A DNA stretch of 64,000 nt from Clostridiales bacterium DTU089 (GTDB lineage Bacteria; Bacillota; Clostridia; Oscillospirales; Acutalibacteraceae). The position numbers and the translations under genes are program-made. The notes under the pieces were generated by a model. That model made no database searches. It was not told the origin of the DNA and worked only from the letters and a program-made list of their open reading frames with translations. Shown here piece by piece: positions 46,870 to 55,859 of this stretch (positions within the stretch are counted from its first letter, which is position 1; every line of letters begins with the position of its first letter). The DNA lies in assembly GCA_001513045.1 (NCBI GenBank), contig LFSB01000027.1:50216-114215 (forward strand). Direction: 5' to 3'.

Positions 46870-46970
46870 ATAAATCCCTCATGCCCACAGGCATTTCATC
46901 CGCCGCAGGCGGCGCTTCGGCGGCGTTGCCCGGCACGTTCCACGTGCCTCGGTTTCAATATATTAGCTCT
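46870..46970. repeat. Palindrome-rich intergenic patch
   Basis: Three successive short hairpins: ATGCC/GGCAT, CCGCC/GGCGG and GCACG/CGTGC, after AAATCCCTC. It looks like a REP-type element. No ORF. Compare the similar patch at 35260-35335. Confidence 0.4.
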
Positions 46971-46978
46971 GACAAAGC

Positions 46979-47010
46979 AAACAGCCCCCGCCAATGCGGA
47001 GGCTGTTTGT
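46979..47010 (-). terminator. Terminator of tRNA-Trp
   Basis: Minus strand AAACAGCCTCCGC with GCGGGGGCTGTTT around ATTG, then GCTTTGTC. Confidence 0.7.
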
Positions 47011-47011
47011 T

Positions 47012-47087
47012 TGGCAGGGGCAGAAGGACTTGAACCCTCGGCACGTGGTTTTGGAGACCACTGCTCTACCAACTGAGCTATACCCCT
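47012..47087 (-). tRNA. trnW: tRNA-Trp (anticodon CCA)
   Basis: 76 nt. Acceptor AGGGGTA pairs with TGCCCCT; D stem GCTC/GAGC; anticodon loop CTCCAAA with CCA; T stem GAGGG/CCTTC; discriminator G and encoded CCA end. Promoter TTGACA/TATAAT upstream. Confidence 0.98.
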
Positions 47088-47115
47088 ATATTTTTGTCGG
47101 ACGCGAACAAGTGAC

Positions 47116-47144
47116 ATTATAACCTTTTTACTGTACCTTGTCAA
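47116..47144 (-). promoter_or_regulatory. Promoter of tRNA-Trp
   Basis: Minus strand TTGACA, 17-base spacer, TATAAT, about 30 bases before the tRNA. Confidence 0.85.
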
Positions 47145-47152
47145 TAAAAAAA

Positions 47153-47169
47153 CCTGCAATAATTGCAGG
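47153..47169 (-). terminator. Terminator of the second metallophosphoesterase gene
   Basis: CCTGCAAT with ATTGCAGG around one base; TTTTTTTATTG follows on the minus strand. It lies just upstream of the tRNA promoter. Confidence 0.8.
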
Positions 47170-47261
47170 TTTTTAAAAGTTTTCTTTATAAAGAAGCGAA
47201 ACACAGATTCAGATATTGTGTACGCCGTATAACCCTGCTTTGTGCACGGTTTTTCAGCTGT

Positions 47262-48284
47262 TCAGCACGAGACTTTATCTCCCGCGCTGCCGAGTAAATC
47301 CCGTACCCTCACCATATATGTATTGATTTTTTCCGGCTGACTCTCGTCAAGCTCAAACACACGTGCTCCGCGCAGGTCATCATGCTGATATGAATTGTAA
47401 TCCATACCCGCATCATATCCGAGCATTATTCCGCAATATTTACCCGTAAAATCGTTTACATGGTCATGTCCGAAAAACATCGCTTTTACATCTCCGCGCT
47501 GAAGACACGCGGAAAATATGCCGGAATTCATCTCTCCGCAACCGACCTGCTCGCGTGAATTGCCCTCATATTCGCAGGCATTGCGGTTATTAAGCACCAG
47601 GCAAAGCTCCGGAATCGGAATATGCATATACATCAGTGCCGGGATTTTTGAGCCGTTGAGCTTTTCAAGCTCCTCCGATGCGGTATAATACCATCTCACC
47701 TGGTCGAAATGCAGGGTATCATAGCCTCTGCCGAAGCAGAAATGCTGATTGAGCACATATTTTGTATCCTGAGAAAAGCCGTAGCAGTCATTAAACTTTC
47801 TCATATCGTCATGTGAATCGAGGCCGAAAACATTAAATTTTATTTTATCGCTGTCGGAGGCCAGAATCGGCAAAACATAGTTTGCAACACCGCTTACGTC
47901 CTTGTCTCCCCTCTTTGATACGCAATAGGGATACGCCTCATAAACAGGCTCCTGTTCCTCATTTTTCAAGCCGTGATTGTCGTCGTGATTTCCGAAAACA
48001 TGCGCCCACGGTATTTTATTTTCCTCCATCGGCGCCGTTATTATATCCAGTGAGTTGCGAAGGTCATCCTGAGTTTCAACACACACTCTGCCGGGACCCG
48101 AGGTATCTCCGCCGAGCAGCACAAGGTCGGGCTTACAGTATTCAACCATTGCACGTATTGCAACGGGCAGCTGCTCGCTCATGCCCACTCCGCCGTGCAG
48201 GTCGGACATCATAAGTATTTTAAATTTTCCGTCCTTATTAAAACGAAGCGTACGCTTAAGCTCAAGAAGCTGATTTACATCCAT
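47262..48284 (-). CDS. Cytoplasmic calcineurin-like metallophosphoesterase
   Basis: 340 residues. Motifs MMSDLHGG (residue 25), LGGDTSG, FGNHDDN, MHIPIPE and GHDHVNDF give the bimetal site. No signal or transmembrane segment. Shares the MHIP and GHDH context with the membrane-anchored paralogue at 9443-10750. A zinc-ribbon gene starts 18 bases upstream on the same transcript. Substrate unknown. Confidence 0.87.
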   Translation of the reverse strand: MDVNQLLELKRTLRFNKDGKFKILMMSDLHGGVGMSEQLPVAIRAMVEYCKPDLVLLGGDTSGPGRVCVETQDDLRNSLDIITAPMEENKIPWAHVFGNHDDNHGLKNEEQEPVYEAYPYCVSKRGDKDVSGVANYVLPILASDSDKIKFNVFGLDSHDDMRKFNDCYGFSQDTKYVLNQHFCFGRGYDTLHFDQVRWYYTASEELEKLNGSKIPALMYMHIPIPELCLVLNNRNACEYEGNSREQVGCGEMNSGIFSACLQRGDVKAMFFGHDHVNDFTGKYCGIMLGYDAGMDYNSYQHDDLRGARVFELDESQPEKINTYMVRVRDLLGSAGDKVSC

Positions 48285-48302
48285 ATATATTTCCTCCGCA
48301 TG

Positions 48303-48509
48303 TTATTTTTTCACAAAAAGAGTGCAGCCGCTTTCGCGGTACATCTCTATCATTGATTTTGCCTTTTCAAGACTTATTCCGAAATATTCCGCCAGACACT
48401 GTGTGCACATAAATTCCGTTGCACCGCGGTTTATCATCTTTTTGTGGAAGCCTATGTCATCATTGCAAAGCTCGGCTCCGCATGAGATACAGTATTCATC
48501 TGAGTTCAT
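48303..48509 (-). CDS. Small zinc-ribbon-like protein
   Basis: 68 residues with two Cys pairs: CISCGAELC near residue 8 and CTQCLAEY near 36, then CTLFVKK. A zinc-binding peptide of unknown role, first gene of an operon with the metallophosphoesterase. ATG at 48509 after AGCAGGGTG; a longer frame opens before the promoter hexamers. Confidence 0.7.
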   Translation of the reverse strand: MNSDEYCISCGAELCNDDIGFHKKMINRGATEFMCTQCLAEYFGISLEKAKSMIEMYRESGCTLFVKK

Positions 48510-48525
48510 AAAAACACCCTGCTCA

Positions 48526-48554
48526 ATATTACAACTTCGCGCAACAGCCGTCAA
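48526..48554 (-). promoter_or_regulatory. Promoter of the zinc-ribbon/metallophosphoesterase operon
   Basis: Minus strand TTGACG, 17-base spacer, TAATAT. Confidence 0.65.
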
Positions 48555-48572
48555 TAACAAACATTAAATTTG

Positions 48573-48601
48573 TTGATATTTAAGCCGGAAGATGTTAAAC
48601 T
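48573..48601 (+). promoter_or_regulatory. Promoter of the YaiI/YqxD gene
   Basis: TTGATA, 17-base spacer, TAAACT, 30 bases before the ATG at 48632. Confidence 0.5.
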
Positions 48602-48631
48602 TACGGTGATAAGCATCGGAGGGATTTAATT

Positions 48632-49078
48632 ATGCGTATTCTTATTGACGCAGACGGCTGCCCTGTTGTTGACGAGGCAATCCGCATCGCACAGCTCAAC
48701 AAAACAGCGTGTATTATCCTTTGTGATACCTCGCATGAGTTTTCACGCGACGGTGCAAAAACCGTGACGGTTTCAAAGGGCGCCGACAGCGTGGATTTTA
48801 AAATCGTGAACATGCTTTCGGCGGATGATATTGTTATTACCCAGGATTACGGACTTGCCGCAATGTGTCTTGCACGCCGGGCGGCGGTGATAAGCCAGAA
48901 CGGCATGATATATGATGAATATAATATAGACGCCTTGCTCCTGCAGCGCCACACAGCAAAAAAGATACGTATGGCGGGCGGTCACCTGAGCGGAAATCCA
49001 AAACGCACAAAAGCACAGGACGATAAATTCTCCGACGCTCTCGCTTCACTCATAAAAAAACGGTCAGCTCTTGAATGA
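48632..49078 (+). CDS. YaiI/YqxD family protein (DUF188)
   Basis: 148 residues. MRILIDADGCPVVDEAIRIA, DTSHEF, and IVITQDYGLAAMCLARRAAVISQNG belong to the DUF188 family, a PIN-like fold with conserved Asp residues (DADGCP, TQDYGLA). Likely nuclease-like, unproved. GGAGGG precedes the ATG. The stop codon is inside the terminator stem. Confidence 0.93.
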   Translation: MRILIDADGCPVVDEAIRIAQLNKTACIILCDTSHEFSRDGAKTVTVSKGADSVDFKIVNMLSADDIVITQDYGLAAMCLARRAAVISQNGMIYDEYNIDALLLQRHTAKKIRMAGGHLSGNPKRTKAQDDKFSDALASLIKKRSALE

Positions 49079-49096
49079 GCCGACCGTTTCATTTTT
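49059..49096. terminator. Terminator overlapping the YaiI/YqxD stop codon
   Basis: AAACGGTC-GCTC pairs with GAGC-GACCGTTT, then a run of eight T. Serves the converging DUF2804 gene on the other strand too, since an A-run precedes the stem. Confidence 0.85.
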
Positions 49097-49097
49097 T

Positions 49098-50279
49098 TTA
49101 CCAGCGGTTATCCGAATATTCGCAGAAGGCTATCATGTCCTTGATTTCGACCTTTGTTCCGTCATCAAGCACAACGTAACCGTTCCACTTGCCGAACACC
49201 TGATGGCACCAGTTTCCGGCAACGACAACGCGCGTTGTTGTATAATTGTCGTAATACGGTGTCATTGTCATTTCAAATCTGCCGTCGTTTGAGGTGAATT
49301 TCCATTCCTTCATCCAGCCGTCATCACCCTCGGCTTTTTCAAGGAAAACATGCTCAAGCTTATGCGCCACAAGGTTTTCGCCCTCGCTTATGAACAGTGT
49401 GTTCTCCGTAAACTTTGTCATATCTCCGAAGCCGAAGCCTATTTCAAAGCCGAAGGTTCTGCCGTCCTCGAGAACCGTTGAGCCGTTGCCCCAGTACCAA
49501 CCGCTGCGATACGGCCACACGCCTCTGCCCCAGTCAAGCAGCATAAAGGTTTTAGCCGGGTCAAATTCGATTTTTTCGCCGTCAACCGTTACGTTTCCGG
49601 ACACTGACATGCAGTTGATTTTCTGGTCAAGATAGAAGTAGTTCGACCACTCAAAGGGCACTGCCATAGTCAGGGATTCATGGTCCGTAAACTGTGAGGC
49701 GGTGAGGTCGCAGGTGAGCCTTTTGCCGCTGCCCTCACCCTCAAAGGTGAAATGGCGTTTCCCGTTTTTGATATCCATGGTGAGCTTGAAATTCTTCTTG
49801 TCAACGCTTATGGTGTGGTCCTTTTCGGCGTTTGTTTCAAGGTTAAGCTTGCCCATGGTGAAAAGCGACATCGACATCGCCTCGTATTTGTCTCCGGTTT
49901 CCAGGTCAACAAAGGTGAAGAAATATCCGCCGCCGAGACCTATATCCGAAGCAATTATCTGAATCATATACCGTCCGTCGGTGAGCTGATAGAAATCCCA
50001 TTCCTTTATTCTTAACGAGCCTGCCGTAACGGCGCTTCTGTCGTACTGATACTGATTATGTACGCAATAACCGGGCGATACGAGCACACCGTCGCTGTTG
50101 AGCAGCGGAGTCGGAACGGTTACTTCATTCTGCGTAAGTGAGCCGCCGTTGTAATCCGCAAGCTTAGGCAGAGCCTGACCGTAAACCGTGTCGGTCCGGA
50201 ACGTGGAAACCCAGCCGCCTATAACGGCAATAATGAGTACAATTGCTATGATTGCTTTAATGCCCTTTTTCATTTTCAC
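49098..50279 (-). CDS. DUF2804 family protein with N-terminal membrane anchor
   Basis: 393 residues. Transmembrane segment at residues 5-25 (KGIKAIIAIVLIIAVIGGWVS). The rest matches DUF2804: KLADYNGGSLTQNEV, FVDLETGDKYEAMSMSLF, and DWGRGVWPYRSGWYWGNGS near 255. The fold is lipocalin-like (AttH/CrtC). Function not known. A promoter (minus TTGCAT, 17 bases, TAAAAT) is at 50346-50374. Confidence 0.85.
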   Translation of the reverse strand: MKMKKGIKAIIAIVLIIAVIGGWVSTFRTDTVYGQALPKLADYNGGSLTQNEVTVPTPLLNSDGVLVSPGYCVHNQYQYDRSAVTAGSLRIKEWDFYQLTDGRYMIQIIASDIGLGGGYFFTFVDLETGDKYEAMSMSLFTMGKLNLETNAEKDHTISVDKKNFKLTMDIKNGKRHFTFEGEGSGKRLTCDLTASQFTDHESLTMAVPFEWSNYFYLDQKINCMSVSGNVTVDGEKIEFDPAKTFMLLDWGRGVWPYRSGWYWGNGSTVLEDGRTFGFEIGFGFGDMTKFTENTLFISEGENLVAHKLEHVFLEKAEGDDGWMKEWKFTSNDGRFEMTMTPYYDNYTTTRVVVAGNWCHQVFGKWNGYVVLDDGTKVEIKDMIAFCEYSDNRW

Positions 50280-50345
50280 TTATCCCCTCTTATTTTTATT
50301 GATTTTTCATACGAAAAAGAATCCGCTAATCGTTTTCACAGGAAA

Positions 50346-50374
50346 ATTTTAGCAGATAAGCAAACGAAATGCAA
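50346..50374 (-). promoter_or_regulatory. Promoter of the DUF2804 gene
   Basis: Minus strand TTGCAT, 17-base spacer, TAAAAT. Confidence 0.55.
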
Positions 50375-50391
50375 TACTTATATATAACAAA

Positions 50392-50586
50392 TTATTTCTC
50401 GTCAGCATCAAAGCCCAGCTCGTCAAGTGCGCTTATTGCGGTTTTGACGCAATTGTCGCAGCCGTCTATGCTTACAGTCTTGTCGGCAAGCGAAATACTG
50501 AATTCAAGCCCCTGAGCCTTTAATGCCTTTTCGATTCTTTGGGTGCATTTCTCGCAATGCATACCGGGTACACTTAATGTTCTCAT
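50392..50586 (-). CDS. copZ: Copper chaperone, heavy-metal-associated domain
   Basis: 64 residues. MHCEKCTQRIEKALK carries the CxxC copper site; the domain ends in LDELGFDADEK. A single HMA (Atx1/CopZ) fold. An extra CDNC pair lies near residue 43. Last gene of the copper operon. Confidence 0.9.
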   Translation of the reverse strand: MRTLSVPGMHCEKCTQRIEKALKAQGLEFSISLADKTVSIDGCDNCVKTAISALDELGFDADEK

Positions 50587-50601
50587 TTTTTCATTTCTCC
50601 T

Positions 50602-50904
50602 TTATTTCATAAGCTTTTGAAGCGTAGCAAGCAGCTCGTCAACCACCTCATCATCCCCGCTTTTTATGCCGTCCGTAACGCAGGTTTTTATGTGATTTGA
50701 AAGCAGCTCCTTATTGAACGCCCCCAATGCGGATTGTGCAGCCGACACCTGAACGATAATGTCTGTGCAGTAGGTGTCGTTTTCGAGCATAGCCTTTATT
50801 CCGCGCACCTGACCCTCAATTCTGTTGAGCCGGTGCACGAGCGAGCGGTACTCCTGCGGGTTTCTGTGCTTGGTCTTTCCCGTACATTCGCAGCAATCAT
50901 TCAC
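50602..50904 (-). CDS. csoR: Copper-sensing repressor CsoR
   Basis: 100 residues. [63 protein letters not shown] has the Cys, His, Cys copper ligands of CsoR (TYC, NHIKTC). Its N-terminus has extra Cys (NDCCECTG). GTG at 50904 overlaps the copA stop as GTGA; GAGG lies 8 bases upstream. It should bind the operator at 53169-53189. Confidence 0.95.
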   Translation of the reverse strand: MNDCCECTGKTKHRNPQEYRSLVHRLNRIEGQVRGIKAMLENDTYCTDIIVQVSAAQSALGAFNKELLSNHIKTCVTDGIKSGDDEVVDELLATLQKLMK

Positions 50905-53150
50905 AGCCTTTTCCTCCCCAACCTCAGTGCATTTGTAACAACACACAACGAGCTTAATGACATCGCAAGCCCCGCAAGCATAGGCGAAAGCATGGTACCA
51001 TTGAGCCAATACAGTGCTCCCGCCGCCACCGGTATGCCGATGCTGTTATAGCAAAACGCCCAAAAAAGATTTTGCTTTATATTGCGCATTGTCATTTTAC
51101 TCAGATGAACCGCCGCCGGCACACCGGAAATATCGCTTCTCATGAGTACTATATCTGCGCTTTCTATGGCGATATCGCTTCCTCCGCCGACCGCACAGCC
51201 GATATCTGCCGCCGACAGAGCCGGTGCGTCGTTTATACCGTCCCCGACCATCATCACGGTGTTTCCCTCGCTTTGAAGCCTTTCTATTATCTTCGCCTTG
51301 TCCTGCGGAAGCGTCTGTGCGAAAATATCGTCTGTGCCGCACTGAGAGCCGATATATTCTGCGGCGAGACTGTTGTCGCCCGTGAGCATAACCGTCCTTA
51401 TTCCGGCGTCTGAGAGCGATTTTACGGCATCCGCCGCGCCCGGCTTTATTGTATCGGCAACCGCAAGCAAGCCGAAAAGCTTTCCGGCGCGAGCAACATA
51501 CACAATTGATTTGCCCTGAGAGGCAAGCCTTTGCGCAGCGTTTTCAAGCCCGGAGATATCAACATCGTTTTCATGCATAAGCCCGGCGCTTCCGGCAAGC
51601 AGCAAATCTCCGCTTTCCGCCGCGGCGCTGACACCTCTGCCTGTAATATTTTTGAACCCGGATACACTCTCCGGTACGATACCCTTATCCGATGCGTATT
51701 TTACAACCGCAAGCCCAAGCGGATGCTTTGAGCCGGATTCCGCCGAAGCTGCGGATAAAATAACGGAATCCTCGTTTAAATCCGCCGCCGTTATTACATC
51801 TGTGACAGCCGGCTTGCCCTGAGTAAGGGTACCGGTTTTGTCAAAAACCACAACCTGTGTCTTGTGTGTGGTTTCGAGCACCTCGGCATTTCTTAAAAGT
51901 ATGCCGTTTGAGGCACCGAGCCCTGTTCCGACCATTATTGCCGTGGGAGTTGCAAGTCCCAGCGAGCACGGACACGCTATTACAAGCACACTTGTGAATA
52001 CGCGAAGCACAAACGCTGCATCATGGCCGAGAATAATCCATATAAGCGCCGAAATAACGGCAATACCCATAACAACCGGCACAAACACACCGGCGATTTT
52101 GTCCGCAAGGCGCGAAACGGGTGCCTTTTTGCCCTGCGCCTCCTCAACGTATTTTATGATTTTCGACAGCGTTGTATCCTCGCCTGTGCGCGTTATTCTG
52201 ATATACAGCACACCGTCACCGTTGAGGGTGCCGCCGGTAACAGAGCTGCCGGAGGTTTTGCCGACAGGCATACTCTCTCCCGTAAGCATTGACTCGTCAA
52301 CACTGCTGTCTCCCTGCGTCACAACGCCGTCAAGCGGTATTTTCTCTCCGGCTCTTACAACAACCTCGTCCCCGGTAATCAGGCTGTCTGTGGCAACCTC
52401 AAAGCGTTCTCCGTCAACCAGCTTTACCGCTGTTTCGGGCTTTAATTTTATAAGCTTGCCTATTGCGCTCTTTGTTTTATTCACTGCCGAGTGTTCAAAG
52501 TGTTTTCCGAGCATTATAAGCGTGAGCACCACCGCCGCGGACTCATAATACAGATTATGCACATTTTCGGGCGCATCGGTTATTAAAAATGTGGTTATGA
52601 GACTGTATATAAACGAGGCGGTGCATCCGAGCGCCACTAAAGAGTCCATATTCGGATGCAGCTTAAACAACGAGGAATAACCGTTGACAAAGAATTTACG
52701 TCCGAAAAACATAACCGGAAGCGTAAGCACAAGCTGTATTACGGCATAATTTACGGGATGAGTTCCGCGATTGATTATTTCCGGAAGCGGCAAGCCCTCA
52801 AAAAGCATGCTGCCCATTGATATATACAGCAGTACAACACAAAGCAGCGCAGAGAAAACAAGTCCGGTTTTCTCCGGATTGCCGTCCTCAGGTGAGGTTT
52901 TACCTGACTTTTCCGGCTTTGCGGGCGGTGCATCCGGGCGAATACCGAAGCCTGCCTTTTCCACAGCCGCGATTATTTTTTCTGAGGAAGCAACCGATTC
53001 ATCGTAAGCTATGTTCATTTTCCCGGTCATAAGGTTTACGTTACTCTCGCTTACTCCGTCAATTTTACGCGTGACACGTTCAACCGCGCTGCTGCAAGCC
53101 GCGCAGGACATTCCTTCGATTATATAGACCTCGTTTTTCGTGGTACTCAC
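50901..53150 (-). CDS. copA: Copper-exporting P1B-type ATPase
   Basis: 749 residues. N-terminal HMA domain ([15 protein letters not shown]), eight membrane helices, the CPC metal motif [11 protein letters not shown] near residue 395, phosphorylation DKTGTLTQ near 436 and [10 protein letters not shown] near 636. Exports Cu(I). The start is the GTG at 53150, only about 10 bases after the likely transcription start, so the leader is very short; a longer ORF beginning at 53198 would start inside the promoter and is rejected. Confidence 0.96.
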   Translation of the reverse strand: MSTTKNEVYIIEGMSCAACSSAVERVTRKIDGVSESNVNLMTGKMNIAYDESVASSEKIIAAVEKAGFGIRPDAPPAKPEKSGKTSPEDGNPEKTGLVFSALLCVVLLYISMGSMLFEGLPLPEIINRGTHPVNYAVIQLVLTLPVMFFGRKFFVNGYSSLFKLHPNMDSLVALGCTASFIYSLITTFLITDAPENVHNLYYESAAVVLTLIMLGKHFEHSAVNKTKSAIGKLIKLKPETAVKLVDGERFEVATDSLITGDEVVVRAGEKIPLDGVVTQGDSSVDESMLTGESMPVGKTSGSSVTGGTLNGDGVLYIRITRTGEDTTLSKIIKYVEEAQGKKAPVSRLADKIAGVFVPVVMGIAVISALIWIILGHDAAFVLRVFTSVLVIACPCSLGLATPTAIMVGTGLGASNGILLRNAEVLETTHKTQVVVFDKTGTLTQGKPAVTDVITAADLNEDSVILSAASAESGSKHPLGLAVVKYASDKGIVPESVSGFKNITGRGVSAAAESGDLLLAGSAGLMHENDVDISGLENAAQRLASQGKSIVYVARAGKLFGLLAVADTIKPGAADAVKSLSDAGIRTVMLTGDNSLAAEYIGSQCGTDDIFAQTLPQDKAKIIERLQSEGNTVMMVGDGINDAPALSAADIGCAVGGGSDIAIESADIVLMRSDISGVPAAVHLSKMTMRNIKQNLFWAFCYNSIGIPVAAGALYWLNGTMLSPMLAGLAMSLSSLCVVTNALRLGRKRL

Positions 53151-53165
53151 CTCGTTTCTGTAAAT

Positions 53166-53194
53166 ATTATATACCCCCAGGGGGTATATGTCAA
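53166..53194 (-). promoter_or_regulatory. Promoter of the copA-csoR-copZ operon
   Basis: Minus strand TTGACA, 17-base spacer, TATAAT, with the spacer filled by the CsoR operator. Confidence 0.9.
53169..53189. promoter_or_regulatory. CsoR operator
   Basis: A perfect 21-base palindrome, ATATACCCCC and GGGGGTATAT around one A, in the promoter spacer. It matches the known CsoR consensus of a C-run facing a G-run. Confidence 0.93.
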
Positions 53195-53240
53195 TCACTT
53201 ACAGCTTTATTATAAGCCGCCGAACGCTTTTTATCCGCAC

Positions 53241-53268
53241 TTGATTTCACAGAAAAACAGCGTATAAT
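53241..53268 (+). promoter_or_regulatory. Promoter of trmO
   Basis: TTGATT, 16-base spacer, TATAAT, about 28 bases before the GTG. Confidence 0.6.
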
Positions 53269-53295
53269 AAAAGCATCTTTTTCAGGAGGCGCGCC

Positions 53296-53991
53296 GTGGA
53301 TATAATCGCTCACATAAAAACCGATTTCCCGACTAAGTTCGGAGTACCGCGCCAGAGCGGACTTGTTGAATCGCTTCATTCAAAAATAATATTTGAGCCT
53401 GAATACAGAAGCCCGGACTGCATAAAGGGGCTTGAACGCTTTTCGCACATCTGGTTGCTCTGGGAGTTTTCACAGGCAGCTCAAAAGGACTTCTCCCCTA
53501 CCGTACGGCCTCCGCGGCTCGGAGGCAATACCCGCGTGGGTGTGTTTGCCTCCCGTTCACCGTTCCGTCCCAACAGCATAGGTCTTTCATGTGTAAGACT
53601 TGAGAAAATAGAGTACTCAAAAGCGCTCGGCCCCGTGCTGTGTGTATCGGGAGCGGATATGACAGACGGCACGCCGATAATCGACATAAAACCGTACCTC
53701 CCATACACAGACAGCCGCCCCGACGCACTCGGAGGCTTTGCGGATGAGGTTAAGGATTATTCGCTCAGGGTAGACTTGCCAGAGGCTCTCACAAAAGGTA
53801 TGACAGAAGAACAGCGAACCGCATTGACCGATATTTTAATGCAGGACCCGCGCCCCTCATATCATGATGACCCGGAACGCATATACGGCTTCGGCTTTGC
53901 GGATTACGAAATAAAATTCAGGGTGTGCGGTGAGGTTTTAACAGTAACAGACATCATAAAAACCGATATTAAAAAGCCCGTCGACCGTTAA
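53296..53991 (+). CDS. trmO: tRNA N6-threonylcarbamoyladenosine methyltransferase
   Basis: 231 residues. The TrmO (TsaA/UPF0066) beta-barrel: KTDFPTKFGVPRQSGLVESL, ERFSHIWLLWEF, VRPPRLGGNTRVGVFASRSPFRPNSIGLS (the SAM-binding loop) and DIKPYLPYTDS. Methylates t6A37 in tRNA. GTG start after GGAGGC. The stop codon is in a bidirectional terminator. Confidence 0.95.
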   Translation: MDIIAHIKTDFPTKFGVPRQSGLVESLHSKIIFEPEYRSPDCIKGLERFSHIWLLWEFSQAAQKDFSPTVRPPRLGGNTRVGVFASRSPFRPNSIGLSCVRLEKIEYSKALGPVLCVSGADMTDGTPIIDIKPYLPYTDSRPDALGGFADEVKDYSLRVDLPEALTKGMTEEQRTALTDILMQDPRPSYHDDPERIYGFGFADYEIKFRVCGEVLTVTDIIKTDIKKPVDR

Positions 53992-54000
53992 GGCGACGGG
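53977..54000. terminator. Bidirectional terminator after trmO
   Basis: CCCGTCG with CGACGGG around ten bases; TTTTAATC follows on plus and CTTTTT on minus. Overlaps the trmO stop. Confidence 0.85.
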
Positions 54001-54002
54001 TT

Positions 54003-54752
54003 TTAATCTTCAAGCAGATACTTTATCATTTTTTCGGGATTGTCCAAAAAGCTCTTTGCCACCCTGTAATGCTCTGTCTGTTTATAGTCAACGGATTTTA
54101 TCCCCTCCGCGGACAGCTCCATAACCTCTGCGTCCGGAAACGCCAGAAGCATCGGCGAGTGCGTCGCAATTATGAACTGTGAACCCTTTTTAACAAGCTC
54201 ATCTATTTTTACCATCAATGTCATCAGCCGCATCGGAGAGAGCGCAGCCTCAGGCTCGTCAAGTATGTATAAGCCGTGCCCGGAGAATCTGTTTTCCACA
54301 AGCGCCATAAAGCTTTCGCCGTGAGACTGCTCATGCAGCGATATGCCGCCGTAGCTTTCCATTATCCTGGGACTCAATGCCTCTATCTCATCCAGCTGTT
54401 CAATGTTGCTCGCCACGTTGTAAAAGCTCTCCGCGCGCAGAAAGAAGCCGTCACGGGCAAAACCGGATTTCGACAGCGTAAGGTATTTGTATAACTCGGA
54501 ATGGCTGCTTCGTGTTGAAAAGGTGAAATTTTTTGTTCCACCCTCGGCATTGAAGCCGAAGGCTACTGCAATAGCTTCTGTAAGTGTTGATTTTCCGGTA
54601 CCGTTTTCACCCACAAAAAACGTAACACTCTTGCGAAACGAAAGCTTACCATGTTCGCGAAGATGCTTTACCGCCGGAAGCTCATACAGATATGAGCCCT
54701 TATCAACCGCGCCTGTGTATATCACTTCATCAATATATTGACCGTTGAGCAC
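54003..54752 (-). CDS. AAA/SMC-type ATP-binding protein
   Basis: 249 residues. Walker A FVGENGTGKS near residue 45, a YGGISLHEQSHGESFMAL signature near 136, Walker B LYILDEPEAALSP near 165 and the H-loop ATHSPML. This is the RecF/SMC-like stand-alone ATPase group, often called predicted ATPase, seen in various anti-phage or repair contexts, but no partner nuclease is adjacent. GTG at 54752 follows GGAGGG by 6 bases; a further upstream GTG lies at 54773. Starts right after the sulfatase maturase gene. Confidence 0.85.
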   Translation of the reverse strand: MLNGQYIDEVIYTGAVDKGSYLYELPAVKHLREHGKLSFRKSVTFFVGENGTGKSTLTEAIAVAFGFNAEGGTKNFTFSTRSSHSELYKYLTLSKSGFARDGFFLRAESFYNVASNIEQLDEIEALSPRIMESYGGISLHEQSHGESFMALVENRFSGHGLYILDEPEAALSPMRLMTLMVKIDELVKKGSQFIIATHSPMLLAFPDAEVMELSAEGIKSVDYKQTEHYRVAKSFLDNPEKMIKYLLED

Positions 54753-54773
54753 CAATATCCCTCCGATATACAC

Positions 54774-55859
54774 CTATTTCTCATCTGCAAACACTCTGAA
54801 AAGCGGCATACAAGCATCAAAAAACGCCCTGTACGCCTCGCAATAATCTCTGTCCGCCCTGCTGCGCTTACATCCGCAGCCGCGGCAAATCGCATAATAT
54901 CGGCATTGTCTGCATTTTTCGTCAATGCTCATGCTTTCCTTTAAAAACTCCGCAGCGCGAGCGGATTGCGCCATGACACGAAAATCGGTATCATTGATAT
55001 TTCCGAGAAGCCATTCATCAAGGCAGTAAAAATCGCACGGATAAATGTTTCCGTTTCCCTCTGCGACAAACTGATGCATACAGTGTCCGCACATTCCGCA
55101 CTGCTCCGGCTGCTTGCCGAGCCAAAGCTGAACAAAATTGTCGAATTGACGCACGCTTGTGTATTCGCCCCTGACGTAATCCTTAACATAGGCGTTAAAC
55201 GCATGTATCAGAAAATGTTTATAGTCCTCAACCGTCATATACATATCATTTTCGGATTTATCTCCGAACGGACGAAGACAGGGAATAAACTGCAGATATT
55301 TAAAATTTTTGCTTTTGAAAAAAGAGTATATTCTGTCAATATTCCGAGCCGAATACCCCGTAAGCACCGCGAGGATATTATATTCAACTCCGCAGCGGTC
55401 AAACAGTTTTGCGCACGAGCACACGGTATCAAATACTCCGAGCCCGGAGGCGTCCTTCCGGAAGCGGTTTGCCTGACGGTCACCGTCAAGCGACAGACCG
55501 ATAAGGAAGCCGTTTTCTGAGAAGAAGCGCGCCCATTTTTCGTTAACAAGCGTTCCGTTGGTCTGAAGGCCGAAGAAAACAGGACTTTTTTGCTTATTAA
55601 GCCGCTGTGCCTGACACACAAAATCCTCAAAATACTCCATGCCGGCAAGCAGCGGCTCTCCGCCCTGGAAAGCAAACGCAACACTCTCTCCGTCGGCAAA
55701 ATCGAATGCCTTTTCAAGTATATTCCCAACCGTATCGCGGCTCATTACCCCGAAGCTCTCGCTTTCGCGGGATGAGGCAACATCGTGATAGAAACAATAT
55801 TCGCACCGCATATTGCACAGGCTTGAGGCTGGCTTTATCATAATCGAAAGCGGCGGCAT
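54774..55859 (-). CDS. Anaerobic sulfatase-maturating enzyme (radical SAM)
   Basis: 361 residues. CNMRCEYC (Cys15, Cys19, Cys22) binds the radical cluster; the AFQGGEPLLAGMEYF block and the C-terminal Cys sets CGMCGHCMHQFVAEGNGNIYPCDFYC and CRQCRYYAICRGCGCKR are the SPASM auxiliary clusters. Converts the sulfatase Cys to formylglycine without oxygen. Its ATG overlaps the sulfatase stop as TAATG. Confidence 0.94.
   Translation of the reverse strand: MPPLSIMIKPASSLCNMRCEYCFYHDVASSRESESFGVMSRDTVGNILEKAFDFADGESVAFAFQGGEPLLAGMEYFEDFVCQAQRLNKQKSPVFFGLQTNGTLVNEKWARFFSENGFLIGLSLDGDRQANRFRKDASGLGVFDTVCSCAKLFDRCGVEYNILAVLTGYSARNIDRIYSFFKSKNFKYLQFIPCLRPFGDKSENDMYMTVEDYKHFLIHAFNAYVKDYVRGEYTSVRQFDNFVQLWLGKQPEQCGMCGHCMHQFVAEGNGNIYPCDFYCLDEWLLGNINDTDFRVMAQSARAAEFLKESMSIDEKCRQCRYYAICRGCGCKRSRADRDYCEAYRAFFDACMPLFRVFADEK

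Noticed and set aside
53151..53198. Extra 16 N-terminal codons of copA
   Set aside because: They lie inside the promoter and CsoR operator, upstream of the transcription start.
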